A DNA stretch of 64,000 bases from CAWGHZ01 sp963822575 (lineage in GTDB: Bacteria; Pseudomonadota; Alphaproteobacteria; MPNO01; DASWLB01), in the NCBI GenBank assembly GCA_963822575.1, contig CAWGHZ010000007.1:62001-126000 (forward strand), given 5' to 3'. The notes beneath the pieces were generated by a model. It searched no databases. It was not told the DNA's origin and saw nothing but the letters and a program-made list of their open reading frames with translations. The first letter of the stretch is position 1, and each line of letters begins with the position of its first letter. Both the position numbers and the translations under genes were made by a program. Positions 46,026 through 54,629 of this stretch are shown here, in pieces.

Positions 46026-47735
46026 TCAGGCGCTGCGCGCCAATGCGCCGTCGATCATGTCGACGGTATTCTGCAATCCATAGACCGCCACGAACGAGCC
46101 GAAGCGCGGGCCCTTCTCCTGGCCGAGCAGCACCTGGTAAAGCATGTTGAACCAGTCGAGCGAGACGCCCGGCTTGCCGTCCTTGGCCTTCTTCTTCTGA
46201 TCGAGAAACGGCTCACGGCGGCCGACCTCATAGACCACGTTCTGGATTTGCTCGGCCGTCGCGTCGCCCGACAATTGCGCCAACGCGTCGCGCAGATCGA
46301 TGAGGGCCGCGCGCTCGCTGTCGGCCGGATGGCGGAACTTCTTTTCCGGCTGCACGAAGTCGCGGAAATAATGGATGGCGTACTCAACCTGCGCCTTCAA
46401 TTCGGGATGCGTCTGCGGCGTCACGCCCGGCCGGTAGCGGCCGATGAAGCCCCACAACGTCTCGGCATTCTCCGCGTTCGACGACGACACCAGCGTCAGC
46501 AGCATGGTGAAGGTCACCGGCATCTCCGGCTTGGGCGGTTGACCGGCATGGATGTGCCAAACCGGATTAGACAGGCGCTGGCGCGCGTCCTGACGTTGAT
46601 AGCCGTCGAGGTGTTGCTGATATTCATCGACCGTACGGGGGATGACGTCGAAGTAAAGGCGCTTCGCCGCCTTCGGCTCGCGATACATGAAAAGCGAAAG
46701 GCTTTCGGGCGAGGCGTAGCGCAGCCATTCGTCGATGGTGAGGCCGTTGCCCCTGGACTTGGAAATCTTCTGCCCGTTCTCGTCGAGAAAGAGCTCGTAG
46801 TTGAAGCCTTCCGGCGGCGTTGCGCCGAGCGCGCGGCAGATTTCGCCCGACAGCTTGACCGAGTTGATCAGGTCCTTGCCGGCCATTTCGTAGTCGACGC
46901 CGAGCGCCACCCAACGCATGGCCCAGTCCGGCTTCCATTGCAGCTTGCAGTGCCCGCCGGTGACGGGGTGCTCGAACGGCTCCCCAACTGGTTCGGCAGA
47001 AGTCGTCAACTCTTGAAAGAGCGCAGTGTCTGCTATTGGAAAGACTTCCAAAATTCTCAAGTGATGAAGTACCTGCAAGCGATCTTTGCCAATGCCGGAG
47101 TCATAGCGAGACACAATCGGTAAAAACGGACAATAGGTCTTGCGGCGGCGCTCTCGAAGAGAGGTATCCATAATTGCCTTTATTTCGCGATGTTTTAGCA
47201 GGCATTTAACTAGCGTTTCATCGAAGCCCCCAGATTGATAAACCTCAGTTGCACTTCTAAACTCATAATCGAAACCGAATTGATCCAGAAACGCTCGCAA
47301 ACGTGCGTTGTTGTGTGCGCCGAAGCTTTCGTGCGTTCCAAACGGGTCTGGAGTTGAGGTTAGCGGAGTCGGGTTACGAGTGATCATTTCGTCGGAATCT
47401 TCTTCCTCGACATAAAGTCCCAACATCTCCTTGTTCGGCACGTTGTCCGGAACTTTTCGCAGGCCGTCCATGTCGTCGGAGAAGGCGATCAGCCGCGTCT
47501 TCACCTTGTCGTCGGTCAAGACGCGGAAGGCATGGCGCACCATGGTGGTGCGCGCCACTTCGCCGAAGGTGCCGATGTGCGGCAGGCCGGACGGACCGTA
47601 GCCGGTCTCGAAGATCACCTCGTCTTTGGGATGCTTCTTGAGCCGCTGCACGATCTTGCGCGCTTCCTCGAACGGCCAGGCGTTCGACTGCTCGGCCAAG
47701 TCACGCAAGGTGGCGGCGGTTTCGGTGACGGACAT
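46026..47735 (-). CDS. lysS: Lysine--tRNA ligase, class I, with a low-GC internal segment
   Basis: 569 aa. The class I signature is present: GYGPSGLPHIGTFGEVARTT (HIGH-like) near residue 45 and GQKISKSRGNGLTIDEWL (KMSKS-like), plus CKLQWKPDWAMRWVALGVDY. It charges tRNA-Lys. The start at 47733-47735 follows GGAG; a GTG at 47759 is in frame but lacks a site. The stretch about 46980-47435 (roughly residues 100-252) has far lower GC (about 47% over 47041-47400 by hand count, against the mid-60s nearby) and atypical protein sequence (for example LHHLRILEVFPIADTALFQE where a VLQVP-like segment is usual). The frame is intact. This suggests replacement of an internal segment by recombination. Confidence 0.9.
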   Translation of the reverse strand: MSVTETAATLRDLAEQSNAWPFEEARKIVQRLKKHPKDEVIFETGYGPSGLPHIGTFGEVARTTMVRHAFRVLTDDKVKTRLIAFSDDMDGLRKVPDNVPNKEMLGLYVEEEDSDEMITRNPTPLTSTPDPFGTHESFGAHNNARLRAFLDQFGFDYEFRSATEVYQSGGFDETLVKCLLKHREIKAIMDTSLRERRRKTYCPFLPIVSRYDSGIGKDRLQVLHHLRILEVFPIADTALFQELTTSAEPVGEPFEHPVTGGHCKLQWKPDWAMRWVALGVDYEMAGKDLINSVKLSGEICRALGATPPEGFNYELFLDENGQKISKSRGNGLTIDEWLRYASPESLSLFMYREPKAAKRLYFDVIPRTVDEYQQHLDGYQRQDARQRLSNPVWHIHAGQPPKPEMPVTFTMLLTLVSSSNAENAETLWGFIGRYRPGVTPQTHPELKAQVEYAIHYFRDFVQPEKKFRHPADSERAALIDLRDALAQLSGDATAEQIQNVVYEVGRREPFLDQKKKAKDGKPGVSLDWFNMLYQVLLGQEKGPRFGSFVAVYGLQNTVDMIDGALARSA

Positions 47736-47793
47736 CTTATTCTCCAGCGAGCCGGACACTAGGAATCCGCAAGCCGCGCGTCAAACGCTATCG

Positions 47794-47888
47794 CCGTCAT
47801 CCTGAGGTGCAAGCGAAGCGAGCCTCGAAGGATGATCGGCCCGGGCCTCGAGGCTCGGCGCTACGCGCCTCGCACCTCAGGGTGACGG
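47794..47888. repeat. Palindromic intergenic repeat, family C, copy 1
   Basis: CCGTCATCCTGAGGTGC (47794-47810) at the left and GCACCTCAGGGTGACGG (47872-47888) at the right are inverted with one mismatch; the interior GCGAAGCGAGCCTCGAAGG pairs with CCTCGAGGCTCGGC. It lies downstream of the amino-acid binding-protein gene. A second copy is at 48917-49013. Confidence 0.8.
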
Positions 47889-47893
47889 CTAAT

Positions 47894-48844
47894 TCAAAAC
47901 GGGCTGATTGGGAAATAGCGTAGCCACAGATCGGTGAAACGGCCCTTTTCCCAAAGCTGGAAAAGCGCCCAGTTGAACGCCTGCCGTAGCAGAACGTTGC
48001 CGCGGCGGACCGCGATGCCGACGCCCTCGCCGAAATAACGGCCTTCCAGATAGGGCCCGCCGCGGAACACGCAGCAGCCGGCAAAGTCGGTGCCGTTGAG
48101 CCAGAAGGCGAGCGATATGCCGTCGCCGAACAACAGATCGACCTCGCCGCGGCGCAGCGCTGCGCGCGCGGCATCGGCGTTTGGATAGGGATGCAATTCG
48201 GCTTCGGTGAACAGCGCCTTGAGATAGGCCTCATGCGCGGTGCCGGCGACCACGCCGATCTTGCGGCCTTCCAGCGTCTGCGGCCGCACGTCCTCGATGT
48301 CGATGTCTTTGCGCGACACGAAGCGTGCCGGCGTGCGGTAATAGGGCTCGCTGAAATCGACGCGCGTGCGCATCTCCGGCGTCGCGGCAATCGAGGCGAT
48401 GATGGCGTCGCCCTGGTTCTTGTTGAGCGCGTCGATCAGCGTATCGAAGCGGCGCATCTGTACCGTGCAGGCGACCTTGATCTCTTCGCAGATCATGCGC
48501 GCTAGATCGACGTTGAAACCGGCTGGCGCGCCGTCCGGCCCGGCAAAGTCGAACGGCGGGTAGTCGGTCTCGGTGAGGAAGCGGATGACGTTGATGCGCG
48601 TGAGGTCCGGCCGCTCCGGCCGCCGCCGCGGATCCCAGAAGCCGGGCACCGCGGACGGCCTGGCCAGTCGCGGGTTCGCCGGTTGAGTGACCGGCGCGGA
48701 AGGCGGCGTGGGCGGCGGCGCAATCACCGCCGGCGGATTTACCTGCTGCCTGGCAGGCTGCGCCGCCGCCGTTGCTACGGCAGTAGCCGCCAACATTATG
48801 CCGAGCACGCCGTAACGCGCGCACAGGCCCCAAGAAAAATGCAT
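47894..48844 (-). CDS. Amino-acid ABC transporter substrate-binding protein (SBP_bac_3)
   Basis: 316 aa. A signal peptide (HFSWGLCARYGVLGIMLAAT ... AAAQ) and a Pro-rich linker precede a family-3 binding domain (INVIRFLTETDYPPFDFAGP, PAGFNVDLARMICEEIKVAC, TPEMRTRVDFSEPYYRTPAR, GRKIGVVAGTAHEAYLKALF). It binds polar amino acids or related compounds in the periplasm. The start at 48842-48844 is chosen by signal-peptide position; the frame is open for 65 further codons through a repeat that is not part of the protein. No permease or ATPase genes are nearby, so it is an orphan. Confidence 0.85.
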   Translation of the reverse strand: MHFSWGLCARYGVLGIMLAATAVATAAAQPARQQVNPPAVIAPPPTPPSAPVTQPANPRLARPSAVPGFWDPRRRPERPDLTRINVIRFLTETDYPPFDFAGPDGAPAGFNVDLARMICEEIKVACTVQMRRFDTLIDALNKNQGDAIIASIAATPEMRTRVDFSEPYYRTPARFVSRKDIDIEDVRPQTLEGRKIGVVAGTAHEAYLKALFTEAELHPYPNADAARAALRRGEVDLLFGDGISLAFWLNGTDFAGCCVFRGGPYLEGRYFGEGVGIAVRRGNVLLRQAFNWALFQLWEKGRFTDLWLRYFPISPF

Positions 48845-48916
48845 TCGCCAGCCTCGAAACCCAGGGAGGAATCGCGGCGACCATAGCATCGCAATTGCGG
48901 CGGGCCAGGGACAAAT

Positions 48917-49013
48917 CCGTCGTCCTGAGGTGCGAGCGAAGCGAGCCTCGAAGGGCGGCGGCCAGGGCCGATAATCCTTCGAGGGCCGCTTTGCGGCCAC
49001 CTCAGGATGACGG
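48917..49013. repeat. Palindromic intergenic repeat, family C, copy 2
   Basis: CCGTCGTCCTGAGGTG (48917-48932) and CCACCTCAGGATGACGG (48997-49013) form the outer arms; the interior GCGAGCGAAGCGAGCCTCGA is shared with 47794-47888. It lies between the amino-acid binding-protein and host-attachment-family genes. Confidence 0.8.
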
Positions 49014-49035
49014 TTTAACGTTAGTCCCTTTGCTT

Positions 49036-49485
49036 TCAAGCGCCGGTCAGATGCTTTTCGATCTCGTGCACCGGCAGCTTGACGAAGTCCTTATCGAGTT
49101 CGGCGCGCACCGCGGCGCGCAGGGCGTGGCTATAGGCCGGGCGGATCACGCCGAGCGCGCGCGGCGGCGCTACCACGATCAGCGATTTTGTCTTGCCGGC
49201 CGCAAGCGCAGCCTCGAGGTGCCCGACGAGTTTCAGAAGAAAGGCCTCTTCCGCCTGGGTATGCCAGTCGGTCTGCTCGATGGCGCTGCGGCCGTGGCCG
49301 ACCGAACTGTGGGAGCGGCCGGGCCGCTCGGTGCCCAATTCGTGGGTTGGCGGATTCTTCTGCTCGAAGACCTCGACGGTCTTCAAATTTGGAAACTTGA
49401 TGTCGCCGGCATTCTCCAGCACCAGCGCCTTGGCACCGTCGCACACCACCACCCATTCACCGTGGCGGATCAACAAATCGGACAT
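49036..49485 (-). CDS. Host attachment family protein (PF10116-like)
   Basis: 149 aa. MSDLLIRHGEWVVVCDGAKA, then ENAGDIKFPNLKTVEVFEQK, PPTHELGTERPGRSHSSVGH and SLIVVAPPRALGVIRPAYSH are the recognised features of the family first linked to attachment to plant hosts in Agrobacterium. The fold resembles archaeal release factor 1 domain proteins, so an RNA- or ribosome-related role is also discussed. It is soluble and lacks a signal peptide. A single gene. Confidence 0.88.
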   Translation of the reverse strand: MSDLLIRHGEWVVVCDGAKALVLENAGDIKFPNLKTVEVFEQKNPPTHELGTERPGRSHSSVGHGRSAIEQTDWHTQAEEAFLLKLVGHLEAALAAGKTKSLIVVAPPRALGVIRPAYSHALRAAVRAELDKDFVKLPVHEIEKHLTGA

Positions 49486-49588
49486 GAATGACCTCCTGTA
49501 CGTAAGCCAAGGTTAACGAAACGGCAAAGCCTGCGTCTTGCTCTGGATCAAACGCGGCCGGCGGCGATCGGTTGCCCGCTTTGCCGGA

Positions 49589-51265
49589 TCAATTTGTGCC
49601 GTCGAGCAGCCGGCGGGCGATGACCTGGGCCTGGATCTCGGCGGCGCCCTCGAAAATATTGAGGATGCGGGCATCGCACAAAATGCGCGAAGCCGGGAAC
49701 TCGAGCGCAAAGCCGTTGCCGCCGTGGATCTGTACGGCATTGTCGGCGGCGGCCCAGGCGACGCGCGCGGCGAGCAATTTGGCCATGCCGGCTTCCAGGT
49801 CGCAGCGGCGGCCTGAATCCTTCTCGCGCGCGGCATAATACGTGAGCTGACGCGCGATCATGATCTCGGCCGCCATCATGGCGATCTTGTCGGCGACGCG
49901 CGGGAATTCGATGATCGGCCGGCCGAACTGGTTGCGGTTCTGGCCGTATTCGATCGCCTGTTCCATCGCCGCCTGGGCCACGCCGATGGCGCGCGCCGCG
50001 GTCTGGATGCGCGCTGATTCGAAAGTCTGCATGAGTTGCTTGAAGCCCTGGCCCTCGACGCCGCCGAGCAAGTTCTCGGCCTTGACCTCGAAGCCGTCGA
50101 AGGCGATCTCATATTCCTTCATGCCGCGATAGCCGAGCACCTCAATCTCGGTGCCGGTCATGCCTTGCGCCGGGAACGGATTGGCGTCGTCGCCGCGCGG
50201 CTTTTCGGCAAGCAGCATCGAGAGCCCGCGGTGCCCGGGCTCCTTCGGATTGGTGCGCACGAGCAGCGTCATCACGTCGGCGCGCACCGGATGGGTGATC
50301 CAGGTCTTGTTGCCGTAGACCTTGTAGACGTCGCCCTCGCGCACCGCGCGGGTCTTCAGCGAAGCGAGATCGGAGCCGGTATTGGGTTCGGTGAACACCG
50401 CGGTCGGCAGCACCTCGCCGGAGGCGAGCTTGGGTAGCCATTTTTCCTTCTGCGCCTCGGTGCCGCCGCCGAGGATCAGCTCTGCGGCGATCTCCGAACG
50501 TGTACCGAGCGAGCCGACGCCGATATAACCGCGCGACAGCTCCTCGGAAACCACGCACATCGATTCTTTGCCAAGCCCCATGCCGCCGAAACCTTCCGGG
50601 ATGGTAAGGCCGAACACGCCGAGCTCCGACATCTGGCCGATGACCTCGAGCGGGATATAGCTGTTGGTGCGGTGCCAGCCATGCGCGTTGCCGATCACCT
50701 CGCTATCGGCGAACTTGCGCATCTCCTCGCGGATCGATTTCAGCGTATCGTCGAGACCGCAGGCGCCGACGGTGGCGTGGTGGCTCTCGCGCATCAGCGC
50801 GACCAGGCGCGCGCGGCGCTCCGCGGTGTTGCCGGTGGCGATCAGCTCGTCCACCGTCGGGGTGATGCGTGCGGCCACTTGCGCCGCGCTGAGCCCGAGA
50901 TCGGCCGGCCGTACCACTTCGCCCTGGCTCATCGGAATGCCGCCGACAATCTGGGCTAGAAATTCGCCAAGGCCGACGCGCACGAGATGTTCTTCGATTT
51001 CGCCGAGCGCGCCATCGCGCGCCATCCGCTCGGTGTAGGCGGCGAGCTGGCGCACGGCCTCGACGTAAGTCGCAAGCCAAGCGAGCCCGTGGGTGGCGCG
51101 TTGTTCTCGATCGATGAGCTTGCCGGCGACCTCGCCGTCGACGACTACGCGTTCGCGCACCTTGACCACCGCATCGGCCAAAAGAGCGTCGAGCGCGACG
51201 CTCGCCTCGCGGGCAAGTTCGGCCAATTCGGGTTCGGAGGCGGTGCGGGAAGCGGCGATCGACAT
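49589..51265 (-). CDS. mcd: (2S)-methylsuccinyl-CoA dehydrogenase
   Basis: 558 aa acyl-CoA dehydrogenase with a 150-residue N-terminal extension, the architecture of Mcd in Rhodobacter and Methylorubrum. The catalytic part has ELGVFGLTIPEGFGGMGLGK, VFTEPNTGSDLASLKTRAVR, WITHPVRADVMTLLVRTNPK and the C-terminal IHGGNGFALEFPASRILCDA, ARILNIFEGAAEIQAQVIAR. Mcd oxidises (2S)-methylsuccinyl-CoA to mesaconyl-CoA in the ethylmalonyl-CoA pathway. The assignment is supported by ccr and ecm nearby. The start is MSIAAS at 51263-51265 with weak ribosome-site evidence. Confidence 0.9.
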   Translation of the reverse strand: MSIAASRTASEPELAELAREASVALDALLADAVVKVRERVVVDGEVAGKLIDREQRATHGLAWLATYVEAVRQLAAYTERMARDGALGEIEEHLVRVGLGEFLAQIVGGIPMSQGEVVRPADLGLSAAQVAARITPTVDELIATGNTAERRARLVALMRESHHATVGACGLDDTLKSIREEMRKFADSEVIGNAHGWHRTNSYIPLEVIGQMSELGVFGLTIPEGFGGMGLGKESMCVVSEELSRGYIGVGSLGTRSEIAAELILGGGTEAQKEKWLPKLASGEVLPTAVFTEPNTGSDLASLKTRAVREGDVYKVYGNKTWITHPVRADVMTLLVRTNPKEPGHRGLSMLLAEKPRGDDANPFPAQGMTGTEIEVLGYRGMKEYEIAFDGFEVKAENLLGGVEGQGFKQLMQTFESARIQTAARAIGVAQAAMEQAIEYGQNRNQFGRPIIEFPRVADKIAMMAAEIMIARQLTYYAAREKDSGRRCDLEAGMAKLLAARVAWAAADNAVQIHGGNGFALEFPASRILCDARILNIFEGAAEIQAQVIARRLLDGTN

Positions 51266-51478
51266 TGAGAGGCCTCTGCTTCAGGCGAAGGGTGATGGCT
51301 GGAAGCCGACACTACGCGTGCACTGCACAAAAGCAAAGTGGCCCGGAATCGTCTGGATTTCTCATTGCTTACACGGGATGGCGAGGCCGAATTGCAACAA
51401 AATTAACCAATTCACGCTTTCATCCCGTCAATACCTCTCGCGCAGCACCTCTTCGATCGGCAAAGCCGAACCGGTTTC

Positions 51479-53515
51479 ATGCCCCGCAGCAAAATGTCGA
51501 TTCACTTGGAAAAACTGTCGAAGCCGGTCGGCCAGCTGAGCCGCCTGCTGACGTCGGGTTCGGTGCGCACCCGCATCGCCGTGCTGGCGCTCATTCCGGT
51601 CGTCGGCTTTATCGCCAACGTGTTCTCTTACGTGTCCGGCGAGAACGATGTCGGCACGGCCTTCGAGACCGTCGCCCATTCCCGCACGCTCGCCGACGCC
51701 AGCCGCAATTTCAAGATCGCCATCGGTTCGATGCGCATCGCCGTCAAGGACTTCACCGAGCGGCCGCACACATTGATCAATTCGTTCGGCCAGTCCCAGC
51801 AACTCGCCAACAACAGCCTGGACATTATCGAAGCCTCAAGCGTCAACGTGCGCGCCGATGACATCAAGGCGCTGCGCAAAAAACTCGGCGTCCTCAAAGC
51901 CAATTTCGGCCAAATGGTCGCGCAGCAGCGTATCCTCGGCTATTCCGAATCCGAAGGCCTGCGCAAGCAGCTGCGCGACACCGGCAACAAGATCGAGCAC
52001 ACGCTTAACGAGAACATGACTTGGCTGGCCGGAGCCGATGCGACAAAGCTCATGATCGCGCTTTTGAAAATGCAGCATCATGAGGCGGAATATCGGCTCA
52101 ATCCGCTCAATCTGACGCAACAGCAATTCCTCGCGGACTACAAACAATTCACCGACACCTTCGCTAACATCGACGGCACGCCGCAGATGAAGCAATCGCT
52201 TGAGCTGGAGGTGAAGCGTTACGCCGACAGCTTCGCGCAATGGATCACAGTTGCCGATCGCATCCACCCGCTGCGCGCGCTCATCGACATCGACAGCCAA
52301 GGCATGTTGCCGCTGGCCGACGCCGTCATCACCTCGGCAAACGAAACCGCAGCGCAGGCCTCGACCGCGCTCGCCAATTCGCAAGCGAACACCCGTGGCG
52401 GCATCATCATGGTCGGCATCACCATGGTCGCGCTGGGCCTCGGCTTTTCCTGGCTGATCGGCCGCAGCATCACGCGTCCGCTCGACGGTCTTGCCGTGGT
52501 GATGAAGCGGCTGGCCGCCGGCGACACCACGGCGCGCATCCCCGCCACGCAAGCGCGCGACGAGATCGGTGAAATGGCGCGCACCGTGATCGTGTTTCGC
52601 GACAGCATGATCGAGCGCCAAAAGCTCGCCGCCACCCAGGAGAAAACGAGCCAGGCGCAGGTCATGCGCAGCGATACGATTGCGCACACCATCGCGCAAT
52701 TCAAACAATCGGTCGAAAGCGCGCTCGGCAAACTGCGCACGGCCGCCATGAAGCTCGAGATAAGTTCGAGCGACCTCAACAAGGCGGCCGACACGGTGTC
52801 GTCGGAAGCCGGCACCGCCGAACAGCGCGTCACCGCCGCATCCGAAAACGTCACCACCGCCGCCGGCTCGGTGGAGGAACTGGCAGCCTCAATCGGCGAG
52901 ATCGCCTCGCAGGCCGCCAAGTCGACCGATGTCGCGGGCCGCGCGGTGTCGGAAGCCCAGCGCACCGTCATCACCATGTCGGAGCTCGGCAAGGCCGCCA
53001 CCCGCATCGGCGAAGTGGTGGGCCTGATCCAGGCGATCGCCGGACAGACCAACTTGCTGGCGCTCAATGCCACGATCGAAGCGGCCCGCGCCGGCGAATC
53101 CGGTAAGGGCTTCGCCGTGGTCGCCTCGGAAGTGAAATCGCTGGCGGGGCAGACCGCCAAGGCGACCGAAGAGATCGCGCAGCATATCGGCTCGATCCAA
53201 ACGGCTGCCGCCGACGCCGCGCAGGCGATCGAGCAGGTCAACACCATCATCCGCGACATGTCGGCGATCGCCACCATGGTGGCGGCCACCGTCGATCAGC
53301 AGAATTCCGCAGTCGCCTCGATCGCCGAAGGCGTGAGCCGCGCTTCCGGCGAGGCGCGCGACGGCGCCGAGGCCATGAGCCGGGTCGCAGACGTCACCGC
53401 CGATGCCCGCTCCACCGCCGCCGACGTCAAGGACCTCGCCGACGCCGTCTCGGTCGAGGCCGAGGGGCTGGAAGCCGAAGTGCGCCAGTTCCTCACCAAC
53501 GTGCAGGCGGCGTAA
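51479..53515 (+). CDS. Methyl-accepting chemotaxis protein
   Basis: 678 aa. A first membrane segment (TRIAVLALIPVVGFIANVFS, residues about 33-52), a periplasmic helical sensor of about 250 residues, a second membrane segment (GGIIMVGITMVALGLGFSWL), HAMP (GRSITRPLDGLAVVMKRLAA) and the signalling hairpin with IQAIAGQTNLLALNATIEAA and RAGESGKGFAVVASEVKSLA. No C-terminal CheR-tethering pentapeptide is seen. The ligand is unknown. A palindromic repeat starts 3 bases after the stop. Confidence 0.92.
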   Translation: MPRSKMSIHLEKLSKPVGQLSRLLTSGSVRTRIAVLALIPVVGFIANVFSYVSGENDVGTAFETVAHSRTLADASRNFKIAIGSMRIAVKDFTERPHTLINSFGQSQQLANNSLDIIEASSVNVRADDIKALRKKLGVLKANFGQMVAQQRILGYSESEGLRKQLRDTGNKIEHTLNENMTWLAGADATKLMIALLKMQHHEAEYRLNPLNLTQQQFLADYKQFTDTFANIDGTPQMKQSLELEVKRYADSFAQWITVADRIHPLRALIDIDSQGMLPLADAVITSANETAAQASTALANSQANTRGGIIMVGITMVALGLGFSWLIGRSITRPLDGLAVVMKRLAAGDTTARIPATQARDEIGEMARTVIVFRDSMIERQKLAATQEKTSQAQVMRSDTIAHTIAQFKQSVESALGKLRTAAMKLEISSSDLNKAADTVSSEAGTAEQRVTAASENVTTAAGSVEELAASIGEIASQAAKSTDVAGRAVSEAQRTVITMSELGKAATRIGEVVGLIQAIAGQTNLLALNATIEAARAGESGKGFAVVASEVKSLAGQTAKATEEIAQHIGSIQTAAADAAQAIEQVNTIIRDMSAIATMVAATVDQQNSAVASIAEGVSRASGEARDGAEAMSRVADVTADARSTAADVKDLADAVSVEAEGLEAEVRQFLTNVQAA

Positions 53516-53517
53516 TT

Positions 53518-53689
53518 CCTTCTCCCCGCTTGCGGGGAGAAGGTGGCGAGCCAACGGGTCCGCGCAAAGCGCGGCCCGATGTAAACTCCGCGGATGCGGG
53601 GCCTCGCTGCTTTCCGCTGCTTAAGCGCCCCCTCACCCAATTTCTTCGCTTCGCTCGGTAATCGACCTCTCCCCACAGGTGGGGAGAGG
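53518..53689. repeat. Palindromic intergenic repeat, family A, copy 2
   Basis: Hairpins CCTTCTCCCCGCTTGCGGGG (53518) and CCTCTCCCCACAGGTGGGGA (53666) at the ends, with GGTGGCGAG and GCCCCCTCACCC inside. It matches the order of the copy embedded in the helicase gene (42379-42534). It begins directly after the chemoreceptor stop codon. Confidence 0.85.
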
Positions 53690-53756
53690 TTTCAAGCAGC
53701 CCTTGCAAAGCAGCCAACAACGGATGATCTGAGGGCAACGCCTTTGGAGCAACACA

Positions 53757-54629
53757 TTGCGCTTTGTCAGATCATCGTTGCATGTCGTCTACCGGGCGTT
53801 GCGCCAATTCGCCGCCGACGATGGCTGGGCGATCGCCAGCCACATCGCGCTGTCCACGCTGATGGCACTGTTCCCGTTCTTGATCGTGGTGACGGCGCTG
53901 GCCGGCTTTTTCTTCGGCTCCAAGGAGCTCGCCGACGAGGCCGCCAAGCTGCTGCTTGAGGCCTGGCCGAAGGAAGTGGCCGGGCCGATCGCGCGCGATA
54001 TCACTGGCGTCCTCACCGGCACGCGCGGCGACGTACTCACCTTCGGCGTATTGTTTGCCGTGTACTTTGCCTCGAGCGGCGTGGAGAGTCTGCGCATCGG
54101 CCTCAACCGCGCCTACGATATGTCGGAGCCGCGCGCCTGGTGGCTGTTGCGGCTAGAATCGATCTTCTACGTGCTGGTCGGCGCGGCCGCGATCCTCGCC
54201 TTTGCCTTTCTGGTCGTGCTGGGGCCGCTGATCTGGGCGAAGCTGGTGCAATATGTCCCGGCGGTGCAGCCGTTCAACAATCTTGTCACCGTCTTGCGCT
54301 ACGTCATCGCGGCGACAGTCCTGATCCTTGCGCTGATGATCCTGCATCGCTGGCTGCCGGCCGGCCGGCGCTCGTTCGTGCAGATCGCGCCGGGCATCGC
54401 CGCGACTTTGTTACTGTGGCTGCTGAGCGGCGCGGTGTTCGGACGTTATCTCGCCCAGTTCGCCTCCGCCTATACGACGATGTACGCGAGTCTTGCCTCG
54501 GCAATGATCGCGTTGGTGTTTCTCTATGTCTGCGCGTCGGCCTTTATCTTCGGCGGCGAGTTGAATTCCGCAATCGGCAAGGCGCGCGAAAAAAGGCCCG
54601 GGCCGGAACGGGAAAAGGTCGCGGGCTAA
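53757..54629 (+). CDS. YihY/virulence factor BrkB family membrane protein
   Basis: 290 aa, six membrane segments. The family features RQFAADDGWAIASHIALSTL at the start, GLNRAYDMSEPRAWWLLRLE near residue 122 and SAYTTMYASLASAMIALVFL near the end are visible. It was formerly called ribonuclease BN, which is not supported; its function is unclear. The start is TTG at 53757 with GGAG about 8 bases upstream. Its 3' end overlaps ccr by 4 bases convergently. Confidence 0.88.
   Translation: MRFVRSSLHVVYRALRQFAADDGWAIASHIALSTLMALFPFLIVVTALAGFFFGSKELADEAAKLLLEAWPKEVAGPIARDITGVLTGTRGDVLTFGVLFAVYFASSGVESLRIGLNRAYDMSEPRAWWLLRLESIFYVLVGAAAILAFAFLVVLGPLIWAKLVQYVPAVQPFNNLVTVLRYVIAATVLILALMILHRWLPAGRRSFVQIAPGIAATLLLWLLSGAVFGRYLAQFASAYTTMYASLASAMIALVFLYVCASAFIFGGELNSAIGKAREKRPGPEREKVAG

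Noticed and set aside
48845..49039. N-terminal extension of the amino-acid binding protein to 49039
   Set aside because: These 65 codons run through the family C repeat; a clean signal peptide starts at 48844.
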